This document shows, piece after piece, positions 13,611 through 21,987 of a stretch of DNA of 22,163 bases. The notes beneath the pieces are model-generated. The model saw only the letters and a list, made by a program, of their open reading frames with translations, made no database searches and had not been told where the DNA came from. The stretch comes from CAZNNH01 sp964574335 (lineage in GTDB: Bacteria > Acidobacteriota > Vicinamibacteria > Fen-336), in the NCBI GenBank assembly GCA_964574335.1, contig CAZNNH010000096.1:1-22163 (forward strand), read 5' to 3'. Position 1 is the first letter of the stretch, and every line of letters starts with the position of its first letter. The translations under genes were made by a program, and so were the position numbers.

Positions 13611-14677
13611 CTCCAGTTCGGTCGCCCGTTGTTGCTCGCGCTGCCGATCCCGGCGATAGCCAGCGAGGTCCTCGTTGCCAAAGACCCTCTGCGGCTCCCC
13701 CTTCTCCTTCTCGGAGGGCGTGCCGTCCTGGGCGCCCGGCCCGGCCCCGCCAGCCGCTGCTCCCGCATTCCCGCTTCGTGGACCGACCTGGCTCTGAGGA
13801 GGCCGGAGAACGACCCGCAGGGGTCGTCGTAGGGCGCGTTCAGCTCCGACATCTCCAGCGCCGCCTCCGCCTCCCGGATCCGGTCCAGGTGAAACAGCGA
13901 CTCCGCCAGGGCGCAGTGGGCCAGCGGATGACCGGGCTCGAGCTCAATCCAGCGCCGAGCGGCACGCCCCAAGCCCGGCCAGTCGTGCAGGTTCCGGCGA
14001 GCCTGGGCAAGCCGCCCCCAGCTACCCGCGTCGTCGGGTGAAGCCTCGGCCGCGATCGCCATGTATCGTTCGGCCGAGGCGTAATCGAACCGCCCCTGAG
14101 CCAGATCCACGAGTCGATCCGTGACCGCGACCAGGAAGCGCCTCCAGGCTTCGTTCTCGAGGTCACGGGCCCGGAGGCGCTGGACGAGCTCGAGGTCGGT
14201 TGCGGCAACAGGCTCGTGTCGGACCAGTCTGTTCAGGAGGCCGCAGACGGCCGCTCTCTCGGCCGGCTCATCGACCCCGTACAAGGACGCTTCCGCCCAC
14301 CTGGGCCAGACCGTCGCCTCCGAGCCCGGACAGGTGGGCATGGGTGAGGGCGTCGACGTGGGCGTGGGGGTCGACGGCGTCGGCACCTCGGTTGCCGAGG
14401 GGCCGGCCTCTGAGGCCAACGGAGCCGAGCGGACCGGAATCGGAGGGTCCTCGGGCGTCCTCCCTCCGGAGGCGAGCAGCGAGACAACGGCCACCACCCC
14501 GGCTCCAATCAGTGCCGCCACGAGTGCCGGGCGTGTGGCCGACCTCCGGCGACCTGCGGGGCTACGCCGGGGGGATGCCGGCCGCGAGCCCAGCTTGGCG
14601 AAGACGACCCCACACCGGGGACACTCCGGCCCTTCCGGACTGGGACAACCACAACGTGGACAGCGGGGCATCGGCAT
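13550..14677 (-). CDS. zinc-ribbon, single-TM, TPR-containing protein, N-terminal part of a frameshifted gene
   Basis: The N-terminus is a double-knuckle zinc ribbon: CPRCGCPSPEGPECPRCGVV, residues 5-24. A basic segment (RRSPAGRRR) and a membrane helix (ALVAALIGAGVVAVVSLLA) follow, then a Pro/Thr/Ser-rich linker (TPSTPTPTSTPSPMP). A helical region of TPR type ends in DWPGLGRAARRWIELEPGHP and LAHCALAESLFHLDRIREAE. The likely topology is zinc ribbon inside, TPR outside. Real coding ends near 13820: beyond SELNAPYDDP the frame turns into low-complexity Arg/Pro text to a stop at 13550, while the true continuation is in another frame (see 13092-13610). A single missing C in a C run on this strand explains it. 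Whole protein would be about 527 residues. ATG 14677 has no clear ribosome binding site; ATG 14671 is an alternative. Role unknown. Confidence 0.7.
   Translation of the reverse strand: MPMPRCPRCGCPSPEGPECPRCGVVFAKLGSRPASPRRSPAGRRRSATRPALVAALIGAGVVAVVSLLASGGRTPEDPPIPVRSAPLASEAGPSATEVPTPSTPTPTSTPSPMPTCPGSEATVWPRWAEASLYGVDEPAERAAVCGLLNRLVRHEPVAATDLELVQRLRARDLENEAWRRFLVAVTDRLVDLAQGRFDYASAERYMAIAAEASPDDAGSWGRLAQARRNLHDWPGLGRAARRWIELEPGHPLAHCALAESLFHLDRIREAEAALEMSELNAPYDDPCGSFSGLLRARSVHEAGMREQRLAGPGRAPRTARPPRRRRGSRRGSLATRTSLAIAGIGSASNNGRPNWRWTGGSRRWRPTRIRSLPAS
14603..14637 (-). repeat. zinc-ribbon coding segment related to two intergenic remnants (copy A)
   Basis: Inside the intact gene this encodes PECPRCGVVFAK. 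The same bases, slightly changed, recur at 10871-10906 and 11138-11176 on the same strand. Confidence 0.6.
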
Positions 14678-14966
14678 GGCCGGGTCGAGCGAGGCGAAGC
14701 TAATGCGAGGGCGCTTCGAGTGTCAACCCGGCGTCGTGGCCCGGAGCCAAGGCGCCCCCAGGCCGTCGCCGGAGGCGAGGCTGCCCGTCGGTTCCCGGCT
14801 CTTCAGCACGATGGTCTACACTCACCCTCTCACCTGCCGGCCTGGGGAGCACCCGCCCGCTCGGATGACGTCGCACGCGCCGGTCAGTTGGGCGGACAGC
14901 GAGCGCAAGACCGTGAGACTACGCAGCCACGGCCGTGGCAACGACTACTCGATCCTCCGGGGCGTC
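14678..14966. other. divergent intergenic region
   Basis: About 290 bases between the zinc-ribbon gene and the metallophosphoesterase gene. The plus-strand frame is open throughout and has an ATG near 14863, but the text before 14967 is not conserved-looking. No clear promoter hexamers or terminators are seen. Confidence 0.4.
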
Positions 14967-15851
14967 ATGGAGTCCACGCTCCAGGTCCTGTACACCGGAG
15001 ACTGGCCAGCCCATCTCTGGGGCCTGTTCCCCGGGGCCCACCGGGTGCGCCACGTACGGCAGTCGGTGTCTCTCGCGTTGCCCGACGCGCCGCCCTGCCG
15101 CTTCGCCTTCGTGTCGGACCTCCACATCGGCCCCACCACCCCCGAGCTGCTGCTGCGCCGGGTGTTCGCGGCCATCCGCGATGCCGAGCCGGACGTGCTC
15201 CTGCTGGGCGGCGACTACGTCTACCTCGATGCCACCCAGGCCGGCCTCCGGCTCCTCACCGACCTGGTCTCCACCGTGACCTGCCCGGTGAAGCTGGGTG
15301 TCATGGGCAACCATGACCTCTGGACCCAAGACGATCGCATCGCCGCTGCGCTCGAATCGGCGGGCGCCACCGTCCTCGTGAACCGGGCGGTCGCGCTCCC
15401 GCCGCCGTGGGAGCAGGTCACCGTCGTCGGCCTCGACGACCCATGGACCGGGAGCTGCGACGCCGAAGCCGCCTTCGCTACCGTTCCCGAGCCGTCGGCG
15501 CGCATCGTTCTCTGTCACGCCCCGGATGGCCTGTTGCAGCTCGACAACAAGCGCTTCGATCTCTACGTCTGCGGTCACACCCACGGTGGCCAGATCGCGA
15601 CCCCATGGGGACCGCTGGTGATGCCGAGGGGCACACTCTGCCGCCAGTTCCACGCCGGCCCGAGCCACATGAACGGCAGCACCGTCCTGGTCTCCCGGGG
15701 CGTGGGCGGCGTCGAGCTACCGGTCCGCCTGTTCGCGCCGCCCGACGTCATCCTCGTCGACTGCGGGGGCCTCGAGGGGCCGCGGGCCAAGATCGGCCAC
15801 GGTCGCGGATTGCACCGGACGTTGGACAAACCACTTCGGCCTTCTTGGTGA
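14967..15851 (+). CDS. metallophosphoesterase, YkuE/YaeI-like
   Basis: 294 residues with the full calcineurin-like metal site: FVSDLHIG (Asp51, His53), LLLGGDYV (Asp83), GVMGNHDLW (Asn115, His116), VLCHAPD and VCGHTHGGQI (His204, His206). The ending, LVSRGVGGVELPVRLFAPPD, is typical of the YkuE/YaeI branch, which includes lipid pyrophosphatases and cyclic nucleotide or phosphoprotein phosphatases. No signal peptide is evident; the N-terminus (MESTLQVLYTGDWPAHLWGL, then FPGAHRVRHV) may sit at the membrane. ATG 14967 is chosen because similarity-like sequence begins there, although only a weak GGGG lies upstream; in-frame starts further up (near 14863) cannot be excluded. The DUF2007 gene follows after six bases, so the two are likely one operon. 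Fold is certain; substrate unknown. Confidence 0.85.
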   Translation: MESTLQVLYTGDWPAHLWGLFPGAHRVRHVRQSVSLALPDAPPCRFAFVSDLHIGPTTPELLLRRVFAAIRDAEPDVLLLGGDYVYLDATQAGLRLLTDLVSTVTCPVKLGVMGNHDLWTQDDRIAAALESAGATVLVNRAVALPPPWEQVTVVGLDDPWTGSCDAEAAFATVPEPSARIVLCHAPDGLLQLDNKRFDLYVCGHTHGGQIATPWGPLVMPRGTLCRQFHAGPSHMNGSTVLVSRGVGGVELPVRLFAPPDVILVDCGGLEGPRAKIGHGRGLHRTLDKPLRPSW

Positions 15852-15857
15852 TGGAGA

Positions 15858-16448
15858 ATGACGGCTACTGATGACCTGCGCCGGCGCCTTGCCGATCACT
15901 CCGACGATCGCCTGATCGAGATCCTGCGGAAGCGTGACACCGACCGGTGGCAGGAGGCCGTCTTTCCCCTAGCGGAGTCCATCCTGAGGGGTCGCGGGGT
16001 CGACGTTGACCAGGCCCTTCCCCGAACGCCTCCGACGGCATCAGAACCGCCTGCGGCAGAGCCCAGCCTCGTTGCGATAGCCCACTTTGCCACGGTCATC
16101 GAGTCCGAGGCTTGCCGTTCAGCGCTGTCCGCTGCCGGCTTCACGGTAGTGGGCAACGACGAGTGGGGGCTCCGAGTAGGCCCAGCCCTCGGCCCAGCCC
16201 TCGGAGGTTTCGTGTTGGCGACACCCCAAGAGGAAGCGGACGACGCCCGCAAGCTCCTCGAGAGCGCCCAGCGAGGCCAGCTCTCGGCGGGCCTGCTCGA
16301 GTGCCCGGCCTGCGGTTCGGCGGATGTGGTCTCCGACCGCGTGGTCAGCCGGGCGGGCACGTTCCTCAACACGCTGCTGGTCGGACCGGTGGTGCAGGAC
16401 GCGACGGTCTCCTTCAAGTGCCGAAGGTGCGGCGCCACCTGGCAGTAG
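15858..16448 (+). CDS. DUF2007-domain protein with C-terminal zinc ribbon
   Basis: 196 residues. An N-terminal helical stretch (DLRRRLADHSDDRLIEILRK) leads to a Pro/Ala linker. A DUF2007-like alpha/beta domain follows at about residues 70-135 (LVAIAHFATVIESEACRSAL, SAAGFTVVGNDEWGLRVG, GGFVLATPQEEADDARKLLE). Then comes a zinc ribbon: LLECPACGSADVVS and FKCRRCGATW, four cysteines in two knuckles. DUF2007 proteins are described only as putative signal-transducing proteins. A 12-base tandem duplication inside gives GPALGPAL at about residue 110. The start ATG at 15858 has a GGAG only one base away, which is poor spacing, so initiation may depend on coupling to the upstream metallophosphoesterase gene six bases away. 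It converges with the MopE-motif gene across 14 bases. Confidence 0.75.
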   Translation: MTATDDLRRRLADHSDDRLIEILRKRDTDRWQEAVFPLAESILRGRGVDVDQALPRTPPTASEPPAAEPSLVAIAHFATVIESEACRSALSAAGFTVVGNDEWGLRVGPALGPALGGFVLATPQEEADDARKLLESAQRGQLSAGLLECPACGSADVVSDRVVSRAGTFLNTLLVGPVVQDATVSFKCRRCGATWQ

Positions 16449-16462
16449 CGTTGGGCCCGGCG

Positions 16463-17548
16463 CTACGGCGTCGCAGCCCCCGGCTTCTGGCAGGGCAGCG
16501 CGGCAGCCGCCGCGCTGCACGGTGAGCACCCCGTGAAGTCCACGTCGTACTGGAACGAGCCGGCCCCGAGCGTGCCCACGCTGGTCTGGACGGAGACGTT
16601 CACGAGATAGGTGCAGCGGGCCGCGGTGCAATGGCCGGGGCAGCAGGCACGCACGGTCCTGGAAGACGACCAGATCGTCTCGCCGACACCGGCCGATACC
16701 CGCGAATCCGTTGGCGAATAGGTCGAGGTCACCGAGTTGCTGTCGGTCCCGGTGAAGCCGCACCCCTCCGATCCGATGCTGTCGGTCTGCCAGGTGATGC
16801 TCGACACGGACACCGGATCGCAGGACCTGTCCGTCAAGACGACCCAGGACGTGACGACGCTGCCACACCCGATGGTGTCGAAGGCCATCGAGGAGTGGAC
16901 CTCGGCGGTCACCGGGCCGCCCGGATGGATGGTCGGATCCGAGTCGTTGCAGTCCCCCTGCTGCGCGGTGTAGCCGTCCCTGTCGTCGTCGATCGGCACC
17001 TCCACGGTCGACGTCGCCGGCGGCGACGGCGTCGCCGCCGGCGCGGGAGGAACGTCGCCACCGCCGCCCGCCACCAGCACCGCTCCCACCGACGCGGCGG
17101 TCGCGCCCGCGCCCACGGCCAGCCACTTTCCGGAGCCGTGCTTCCCCGGCGGGGTCACCCGCTCGAGGGCTTCCCTGAAGAACACCCGGTGTCTGGGGGA
17201 GAACTCACGCTCGGACAGCGAGACCCCCGGGTCGGCCACCAGGGCGCTGGCGAACAGCTCCTCCGCCTTCGACTGCTGGCCGAGCTCGAGATGGGCGATC
17301 GAGAGATAGACGTAGGTCCGCGCCAGCAGCTTCTGCTGGCCGTCCTGTCCCGAAAGACGCTGAGTGACCGCGTCGAGGGTGGACACCGCCGCCTCGAACT
17401 CGCCTCCACGAACCTGGCGGATACCACGATCCAGCTCCGCCGCCGGCGATCCCTCTGCCTCGTCCGAGCCGTGGGCCACGGCCGCCACCCCCAACGTCAG
17501 CGCCCACAAGACGGCCACGGACACGCACACGATGCTACGGTTCCTCAC
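16463..17548 (-). CDS. exported TPR protein with MopE-like metal-binding motif and cysteine-rich C-terminal domain
   Basis: 361 residues. A signal peptide (SIVCVSVAVLWALTLGVAAVA) is followed by a TPR-like unit at about residues 35-120 (LDRGIRQVRGGEFEAAVSTL, ARTYVYLSIAHLELGQQSKA, EELFASALVADPG). A Gly/Ala membrane or spacer segment (WLAVGAGATAASVGAVLVAG) comes next. Then DDDRDGYTAQQGDCNDSDPT and IHPGG match the repeated metal-binding motif of MopE-type proteins (D-x-D-x-D-G-x...GDCNDxDPxxxPG), here once. The last ~130 residues hold many cysteines and a beta-sandwich-like pattern. GTG 17548 has GGAG five bases upstream and overlaps the stop of the PEGA-Sel1 gene by 14 bases, so the two are translated together. 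Function unknown; a surface metal-binding or adhesion role is inference. Confidence 0.7.
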   Translation of the reverse strand: MRNRSIVCVSVAVLWALTLGVAAVAHGSDEAEGSPAAELDRGIRQVRGGEFEAAVSTLDAVTQRLSGQDGQQKLLARTYVYLSIAHLELGQQSKAEELFASALVADPGVSLSEREFSPRHRVFFREALERVTPPGKHGSGKWLAVGAGATAASVGAVLVAGGGGDVPPAPAATPSPPATSTVEVPIDDDRDGYTAQQGDCNDSDPTIHPGGPVTAEVHSSMAFDTIGCGSVVTSWVVLTDRSCDPVSVSSITWQTDSIGSEGCGFTGTDSNSVTSTYSPTDSRVSAGVGETIWSSSRTVRACCPGHCTAARCTYLVNVSVQTSVGTLGAGSFQYDVDFTGCSPCSAAAAALPCQKPGAATP

Positions 17549-18626
17549 ACGCACTCCGCACCCCTCCCGCACAGGCCTTGTCGAAATACCGGATCGCCCG
17601 CTCGTGATCCGGCGGGACGCCGCGCCCCAACCAGTAGGCGGATGCCAGGAGCGCACAGCCATACGCCTTGCCCTGATCACACGCCGTCTTGAAGAGCGCT
17701 GCCGCACGCCCTTCGTCCTTCGGGGCGCCTCGACCCTGTTGATAGGCGAGCCCAAGCCGCAGGCACCCGTGGGCGCTTCCCCTCTCGCATGCGGATCGGA
17801 AGAGGGCCACCGCCCGGTCGGGATCCTCCTTCACTCCCCTCCCCGCCCAGTAGGCGCCGGCCAGGGCCAGACACGACGCCTTGTCCCCGGCGTCGCACGC
17901 TCGCCGGTAGCCGTCCAGCTCCCCTCGATGCGCGGACACCGGCTCTGCTTCCTCGGGCTCGGGCTCGGCCTCGCCCGCCGCCGCCATGTCCACCTCGAGC
18001 TTCGTCTCTTCGCCGGCCACGACCTCCACGGTGCGTGTCAGCGGCCGGTAGTCCGGATGCCTCAGGTGGACCACGTGGCTTCCGGGAGCCAGCGTGAGGG
18101 CCTTGAGCGGCGTGGTGCCGACGGCCTCGCCGTCGACGACGACCGTCGCCCAGGGGGACACGTACAAGCGAAGCGTTCCGGACGGGCCGTCCGCCGGCGC
18201 CACGGGCGGCGTTGGGTCAGGGGTGCGCGCCTGGACGCCAGCGAGGTCCACCTCGAGAGTTGTCTCCCGGTCGGCCACGATCTCGACGTCCCGCGTGACC
18301 GGGTCGAAGTCGGGATGGCTCAACTTCACGACGTGGCGGCCCGGAACCAGCCGGATGGCTCCGCCGAGCGGCGTCATCCCGACGGCGTCGCCATCGACCA
18401 CGACGGTCGTCTGGGGCGTGACGTGCAGGGTGAGCCGCCCAGTCGGCTCCCCGGCCCGGACGCCCGCCCACCTGGGTCGAGCGGCTGCTTCGGATTCCTG
18501 CTGCCGTGCGGCCGTCGCGGCGGTCCTCGTGCCCGGCGGGCGGTCGCCTCCGCTGGAGACGCCGGCGGGGCTGCTGGCGGAGGAGAACGCCAGCAACGGA
18601 ACCAGGACGGTCACAAGACGCTTCAC
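17535..18626 (-). CDS. exported twin-PEGA protein with cysteine-rich Sel1-like repeats
   Basis: 363 residues. A signal peptide (KRLVTVLVPLLAFSSASSPA) leads to two PEGA domains at about residues 62-128 and 148-216, close copies of each other (TVVVDGDAVGMTPLGGAIRL versus TVVVDGEAVGTTPLKALTLA; PGRHVVKLSHPDF versus PGSHVVHLRHPDY). After an acidic Glu/Pro linker come four Sel1-like helical repeats, each with a Cys pair seven residues apart: ACDAGDKASC, ACERGSAHGC, ACDQGKAYGC, ACAGGVRSAC. This pairing matches the disulfide-bonded Hcp-type Sel1 proteins of Helicobacter, so the repeats are probably oxidised and outside the cytoplasm. PEGA domains are thought to bind the S-layer or cell surface. The start is a GTG at 18626 with GAGG about seven bases upstream. 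The MopE-motif gene overlaps its end. Domain calls firm; role unknown. Confidence 0.82.
   Translation of the reverse strand: MKRLVTVLVPLLAFSSASSPAGVSSGGDRPPGTRTAATAARQQESEAAARPRWAGVRAGEPTGRLTLHVTPQTTVVVDGDAVGMTPLGGAIRLVPGRHVVKLSHPDFDPVTRDVEIVADRETTLEVDLAGVQARTPDPTPPVAPADGPSGTLRLYVSPWATVVVDGEAVGTTPLKALTLAPGSHVVHLRHPDYRPLTRTVEVVAGEETKLEVDMAAAGEAEPEPEEAEPVSAHRGELDGYRRACDAGDKASCLALAGAYWAGRGVKEDPDRAVALFRSACERGSAHGCLRLGLAYQQGRGAPKDEGRAAALFKTACDQGKAYGCALLASAYWLGRGVPPDHERAIRYFDKACAGGVRSACEEP
17554..17557 (-). promoter_or_regulatory. ribosome binding site deciding the GTG start of the MopE-motif gene
   Basis: GGAG five bases before the GTG at 17548, located inside the last codons of the PEGA-Sel1 gene. 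Confidence 0.5.
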
Positions 18627-18670
18627 AGCGCCGCCTCGGCAGCCGCCGGGTCGACCCGCATGGTAGGCGG

Positions 18671-18676
18671 ATTATG
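18671..18676 (-). promoter_or_regulatory. possible -10 element for the PEGA-Sel1 operon
   Basis: CATAAT on the minus strand in the only AT-rich patch of the 200-base gap, about 45 bases before the GTG at 18626. No -35 hexamer is recognised. Confidence 0.2.
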
Positions 18677-18825
18677 TCATACCCCCTCGGCCGGTCCTGC
18701 CGTGCTCTGGCCGGCCCGCTCCCCCTCGATGCCCTGCTGCGCAACAAGCGGGCGACGGGCCTGCCCAGGATCGGGCCGACGTCCAGGCGCTCGAGGCGGC
18801 GGCCGGTCCTCGACCCTGACGCCGC

Positions 18826-21330
18826 CTACTCGTACCTCAGGGCGTGCTGGGGATCGATCCGGGTGACCCGGCGCACCGGGAACCAGGCGGCGGCCAGGGC
18901 GGCGCCGACCATCAGCAGGGTGATCCCGGCAAAGACCGGCGCATCGACCAGGGCCATCCGGAAGAACATGGCGTTGAAAGCCCGGCTCAGGCCCAAGCCT
19001 CCCAGGACCCCGAGGGTCACGCCCAGCAGGATCGGCCGCAGCGACTGCTTGAGGAGCATGCCGACCACGTCCCGGGCTCGAGCGCCCAGGGCCATGCGGA
19101 TACCGAACTCCGTCGTCCTCTGCCCCACCACCCACGACATCACGCCGTAGACGCCGATCATGGCCAGGACGATCGCCAGCACCCCGAAGATGGTGAAGAG
19201 CATCGCGAAGAAGCGGCTGTTGGTCACCGAGGGGGAGCTGGCGATCCGGGCCTTCATGGTCATCAGGTCGTGGGCCGCCTGGTTGCGGTCGACGTCGTTC
19301 ACCGCCTCCTTGATGGGGCGGACCAGACTCCCGGGGTCGACCGACGCCCGTACCGCCAGGACCTTGCGGGTGTGTAACCACTCGTCCTCGCGGCCGTACT
19401 GCCAGAGGTGCTGGCGGAACGGCACGTACATGGCCGCCGGCTTCTCGTCGAAGAAGGCGGGGTAGGTCACGTCGGCCACCACCCCCACGATCTCCCGAGG
19501 TTGCGGCTCCTGAACCGCGGACGAGTCCCCCGGGTCGCCCACGGTGACGCGCACCGCCTGGCCGATCGGGTCCTGGTCCGGGAAGTACCGGTCGGCGAAC
19601 GTCTTGTTGATCAGCGCCACCCACGGCGCCGACATCACGTCCGTCTCCCGGATGCCACGGCCCCGGAGGAGATGGATCTTGAGGGTGTCCATGAGCTGGG
19701 CGTCCACCTCGTTGAAGTCCGCCCGCGGCTCCTGTCCCGGCTCCGGGGCGGGCTTGCCGACGATGGAGAACGGGAGCGTCCAGACATCCATCGGCAGCCG
19801 GCTCACGATGCCAGCGTGATCCACCCCCGGAAGGGCGCGAACCCGCTCCAGGACCTCGTCGAAGAAGGCCGTCGCCTGTGGCGTGACCTGGTTCAAGTCC
19901 TCGGGGGTCTTGTCGAAGTACTTGGGTCCCCCCAGGAGGATGTCGCTCACCAGCAGCCGCTGGGGGTCGAAGCCTGGAAGGACGCTCTGCTCGTGGAGGA
20001 AGCCCCTCATCATCAGGCCGGCGCCCACCAGCAGGACCATCGACAGCCCGACCTCCACCACCAGGAGCGCGTTCCGCCCGCGGCGTTTCCCCGACGATCC
20101 CCCGCGCCCGCCCTCCTTCAGGACGTCGTTCAGGTCCACCCGCGACGCGCGGATGGCCGGGATCAGGCCGAAGACCAGGCTGGAGATGACCGAGACTCCC
20201 AGGGCGAAACCCAGCACCCGGGCGTCGACGCTGATGTGGCGCAGCAGCTCCGGAAACCCCTGGGGGATGATCAGGGCGAACGACCGTGCGCCCACGAAGG
20301 TGAGGACCACGCCGGCGACCCCGCCCACCAGGGCCAGCATCAGGTTCTCGGTCAGGAGCTGTCGGACCAGCGTGCGGCGGCCGGCCCCCACCGAGGCGCG
20401 CACCGCCAGCTCCTTCTGGCGGGCGGCGCCCGCGGCCAGCAGCAGGTTGGCGACGTTGGCGCAGGCGATGAGCAGGACGAAGGCCACGGCCCCCAGGAGA
20501 AAGCTGAGGGCGTTGGTGGCCCCGCCGAAGAAGGCCTCGTGAAGAGGGACGACCCGGGCGCCGACGCTGCCGGGCTTCTCGCCCTTGGACTCGAGAAGCT
20601 GCTGGCTCACCACGGTCGCCTCGGCCTGCGCGGCAGCCACGTCGACCCCCGGCTTGAGCCGCCCCACCAGGACCATCCAGCGCGCCTCGGGGATCCGGCG
20701 CAGGTCGTTGGCCGCCCAGAAGGCGATGTCGTCCACCCAGGGGACGAGGGAGAAGCCCCGCGGCATGACGCCGATGACGGTGCGCGGTTCGCCGTCGACC
20801 CGGATGGTGGTGCCGATGACGTCCTTGGCGCCGCCGAGCAGCCGCTGCCAGGTCCCGTAGCTCACGACGATGGACCGGGCCTCCTTCTGCTTGACCACGT
20901 CGTCGAAGTCTTCGTTGCGATAGGTCCGGCCGAGGAGGGGGGCGACCCCGACCAGGGAGAGGGCGCCGACGTCGACGGGCATCTGGGAGACCCGGCTAGT
21001 GTCCGTGGTGCCGGAGAGGGTGACCGGCGCCCCGCCCCCCTGGAAGAACCCGAACGCCTCAAAGGAGCGGCCGCTCTTCAGCATCGCCTGGGCGATCTCC
21101 CAGTTGGGGGACTGCTGGTTGATGTTGTGGGCCGGGTCGGTGGTCCAGACCACGGCCAGACGGTCGGCGTCCTTGAAGCCGAGCTTGTAGTGGGCCACCC
21201 GGTTCACCACGCTGTACATCGTGGTGGTGGCGCCCACGCCGAGGCCGAGGGACAGGCTGGCCACGGCCACCAGGGTGGGATGCCTCCTCCAGAGCCTCAG
21301 GGAGTAGCGCACGTCCGAGAGTCGGATCAT
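18826..21330 (-). CDS. ADOP-type ABC transporter permease (MacB/FtsX-like, duplicated)
   Basis: 834 residues with two MacB_PCD/FtsX halves. The N-terminal anchor is RYSLRLWRRHPTLVAVASLS then LGLGVGATTTMYSVVN, followed by a large extracytoplasmic domain and three helices (ALSFLLGAVAFVLLIACANV, then ANLLLAAGAARQKELAVRAS). The second half repeats the plan (GRNALLVVEVGLSMVLLVGA ... SRFFAMLFTIFGVLAIVLAM, then MSWVVGQRTTEFGIRMALGA). It ends IDPQHALRYE. Size and order match the acidobacterial duplicated orphan permease family (TIGR03434), which usually lacks an adjacent ATPase gene; none is present here either. AGGAGG lies four bases before the ATG at 21330. These proteins are presumed to export macrolide-like compounds or lipoproteins with an ATPase encoded elsewhere; substrate unknown. 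It is the best taxonomic marker in the window. Confidence 0.9.
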   Translation of the reverse strand: MIRLSDVRYSLRLWRRHPTLVAVASLSLGLGVGATTTMYSVVNRVAHYKLGFKDADRLAVVWTTDPAHNINQQSPNWEIAQAMLKSGRSFEAFGFFQGGGAPVTLSGTTDTSRVSQMPVDVGALSLVGVAPLLGRTYRNEDFDDVVKQKEARSIVVSYGTWQRLLGGAKDVIGTTIRVDGEPRTVIGVMPRGFSLVPWVDDIAFWAANDLRRIPEARWMVLVGRLKPGVDVAAAQAEATVVSQQLLESKGEKPGSVGARVVPLHEAFFGGATNALSFLLGAVAFVLLIACANVANLLLAAGAARQKELAVRASVGAGRRTLVRQLLTENLMLALVGGVAGVVLTFVGARSFALIIPQGFPELLRHISVDARVLGFALGVSVISSLVFGLIPAIRASRVDLNDVLKEGGRGGSSGKRRGRNALLVVEVGLSMVLLVGAGLMMRGFLHEQSVLPGFDPQRLLVSDILLGGPKYFDKTPEDLNQVTPQATAFFDEVLERVRALPGVDHAGIVSRLPMDVWTLPFSIVGKPAPEPGQEPRADFNEVDAQLMDTLKIHLLRGRGIRETDVMSAPWVALINKTFADRYFPDQDPIGQAVRVTVGDPGDSSAVQEPQPREIVGVVADVTYPAFFDEKPAAMYVPFRQHLWQYGREDEWLHTRKVLAVRASVDPGSLVRPIKEAVNDVDRNQAAHDLMTMKARIASSPSVTNSRFFAMLFTIFGVLAIVLAMIGVYGVMSWVVGQRTTEFGIRMALGARARDVVGMLLKQSLRPILLGVTLGVLGGLGLSRAFNAMFFRMALVDAPVFAGITLLMVGAALAAAWFPVRRVTRIDPQHALRYE

Positions 21331-21433
21331 GGTGCCTCCTGTGGCCGGCCGCCTACCGACCTCGCCAACGCGCCTGCGGAGCGGTTCCAGTGACTACTAC
21401 GGTGCCGGCAGCGCGATGGTTCGCCCTCCTGGA

Positions 21434-21910
21434 CTACACCGAGTAGGCGCACAGGGACTCCGACCACTCCCTCACGGGAGGCGTGGCGGGCCTGTGAATC
21501 CGGACGGATCGCTCCACCCGGCCCACACACTCGCCGGGCAGGGACCGCCCCGGACCGAACCAGCTCCGGGACACCCTCCCCGCCTCGAACTGGACGGTGA
21601 GAGAGACCTGTCCCAGGAACTGGTAGCGCCAGCACTCGCCGGATCCAACCGGCCTGCCTCCCGCCCCGTCTCGGTCGCCGAGCAGCTCGCTGACGTCGTC
21701 CGCCGAGCCTCCCATCAAGAGGTCGCCCAGGTGCCACACGCACGCGTAGCGCAACGCCTCCCGACACGAGGGGCTCGGCCACGGCGCCAAGAGCACCGGG
21801 GGTGGCTGCGTGTTCAGCGATGCGGCGGCCAGCCCCATCACACCCACCAGATGCAGCCAGCAGCTCAGGCAGAACGCTCTCCACACGATGGGCCTCGTGC
21901 GCTTGGACAC
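21434..21910 (-). CDS. small exported cysteine-containing protein of unknown function
   Basis: 158 residues from a GTG at 21910. A hydrophobic N-terminal segment (VWRAFCLSCWLHLVGVMGLA then AASLNT) is either a signal peptide or an anchor. The mature part has cysteines at SPSCREALRYACVW, GECWRYQF, GECVGRVE and LCAYSV. The middle, DVSELLGDR ... CWRYQFLGQVSLTVQFEAGR, resembles the alpha-beta layout of SmpA/BamE-type small envelope proteins (conserved turn, then a WRY strand and a VxFxxGRV strand), but the match is weak and the C-terminal part differs. No clear ribosome binding site is seen, so the start is uncertain. It lies 77 bases after an FG-GAP-like gene and about 100 bases before the ADOP permease, all on the same strand. 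I cannot assign a function. Confidence 0.5.
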   Translation of the reverse strand: MSKRTRPIVWRAFCLSCWLHLVGVMGLAAASLNTQPPPVLLAPWPSPSCREALRYACVWHLGDLLMGGSADDVSELLGDRDGAGGRPVGSGECWRYQFLGQVSLTVQFEAGRVSRSWFGPGRSLPGECVGRVERSVRIHRPATPPVREWSESLCAYSV

Positions 21911-21987
21911 CGAGAGGCGTCCGCCGGGTCCAAGGCAAGCGCTGGCTCCCCGCCGCCCCCGGATCAGCCTCCTGTCGTATCGGCCGC

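Noticed and set aside
16180..16206. 12-bp tandem duplication (GGCCCAGCCCTC twice)
   Set aside because: In frame inside the DUF2007 gene, adding GPAL once more. Too small to be more than replication slippage; noted only in the gene entry.
18691..18718. GGCCGG ... CCGGCC inverted repeat after the ADOP gene
   Set aside because: Stem of six with a long loop and no T tract; each half is itself palindromic, so it is expected by chance at this GC content.
19408..21393. 661-codon open frame on the plus strand
   Set aside because: Antisense to the ADOP permease; composition is His/Asp/Glu/Gly-rich noise typical of the complementary frame of GC-rich genes.
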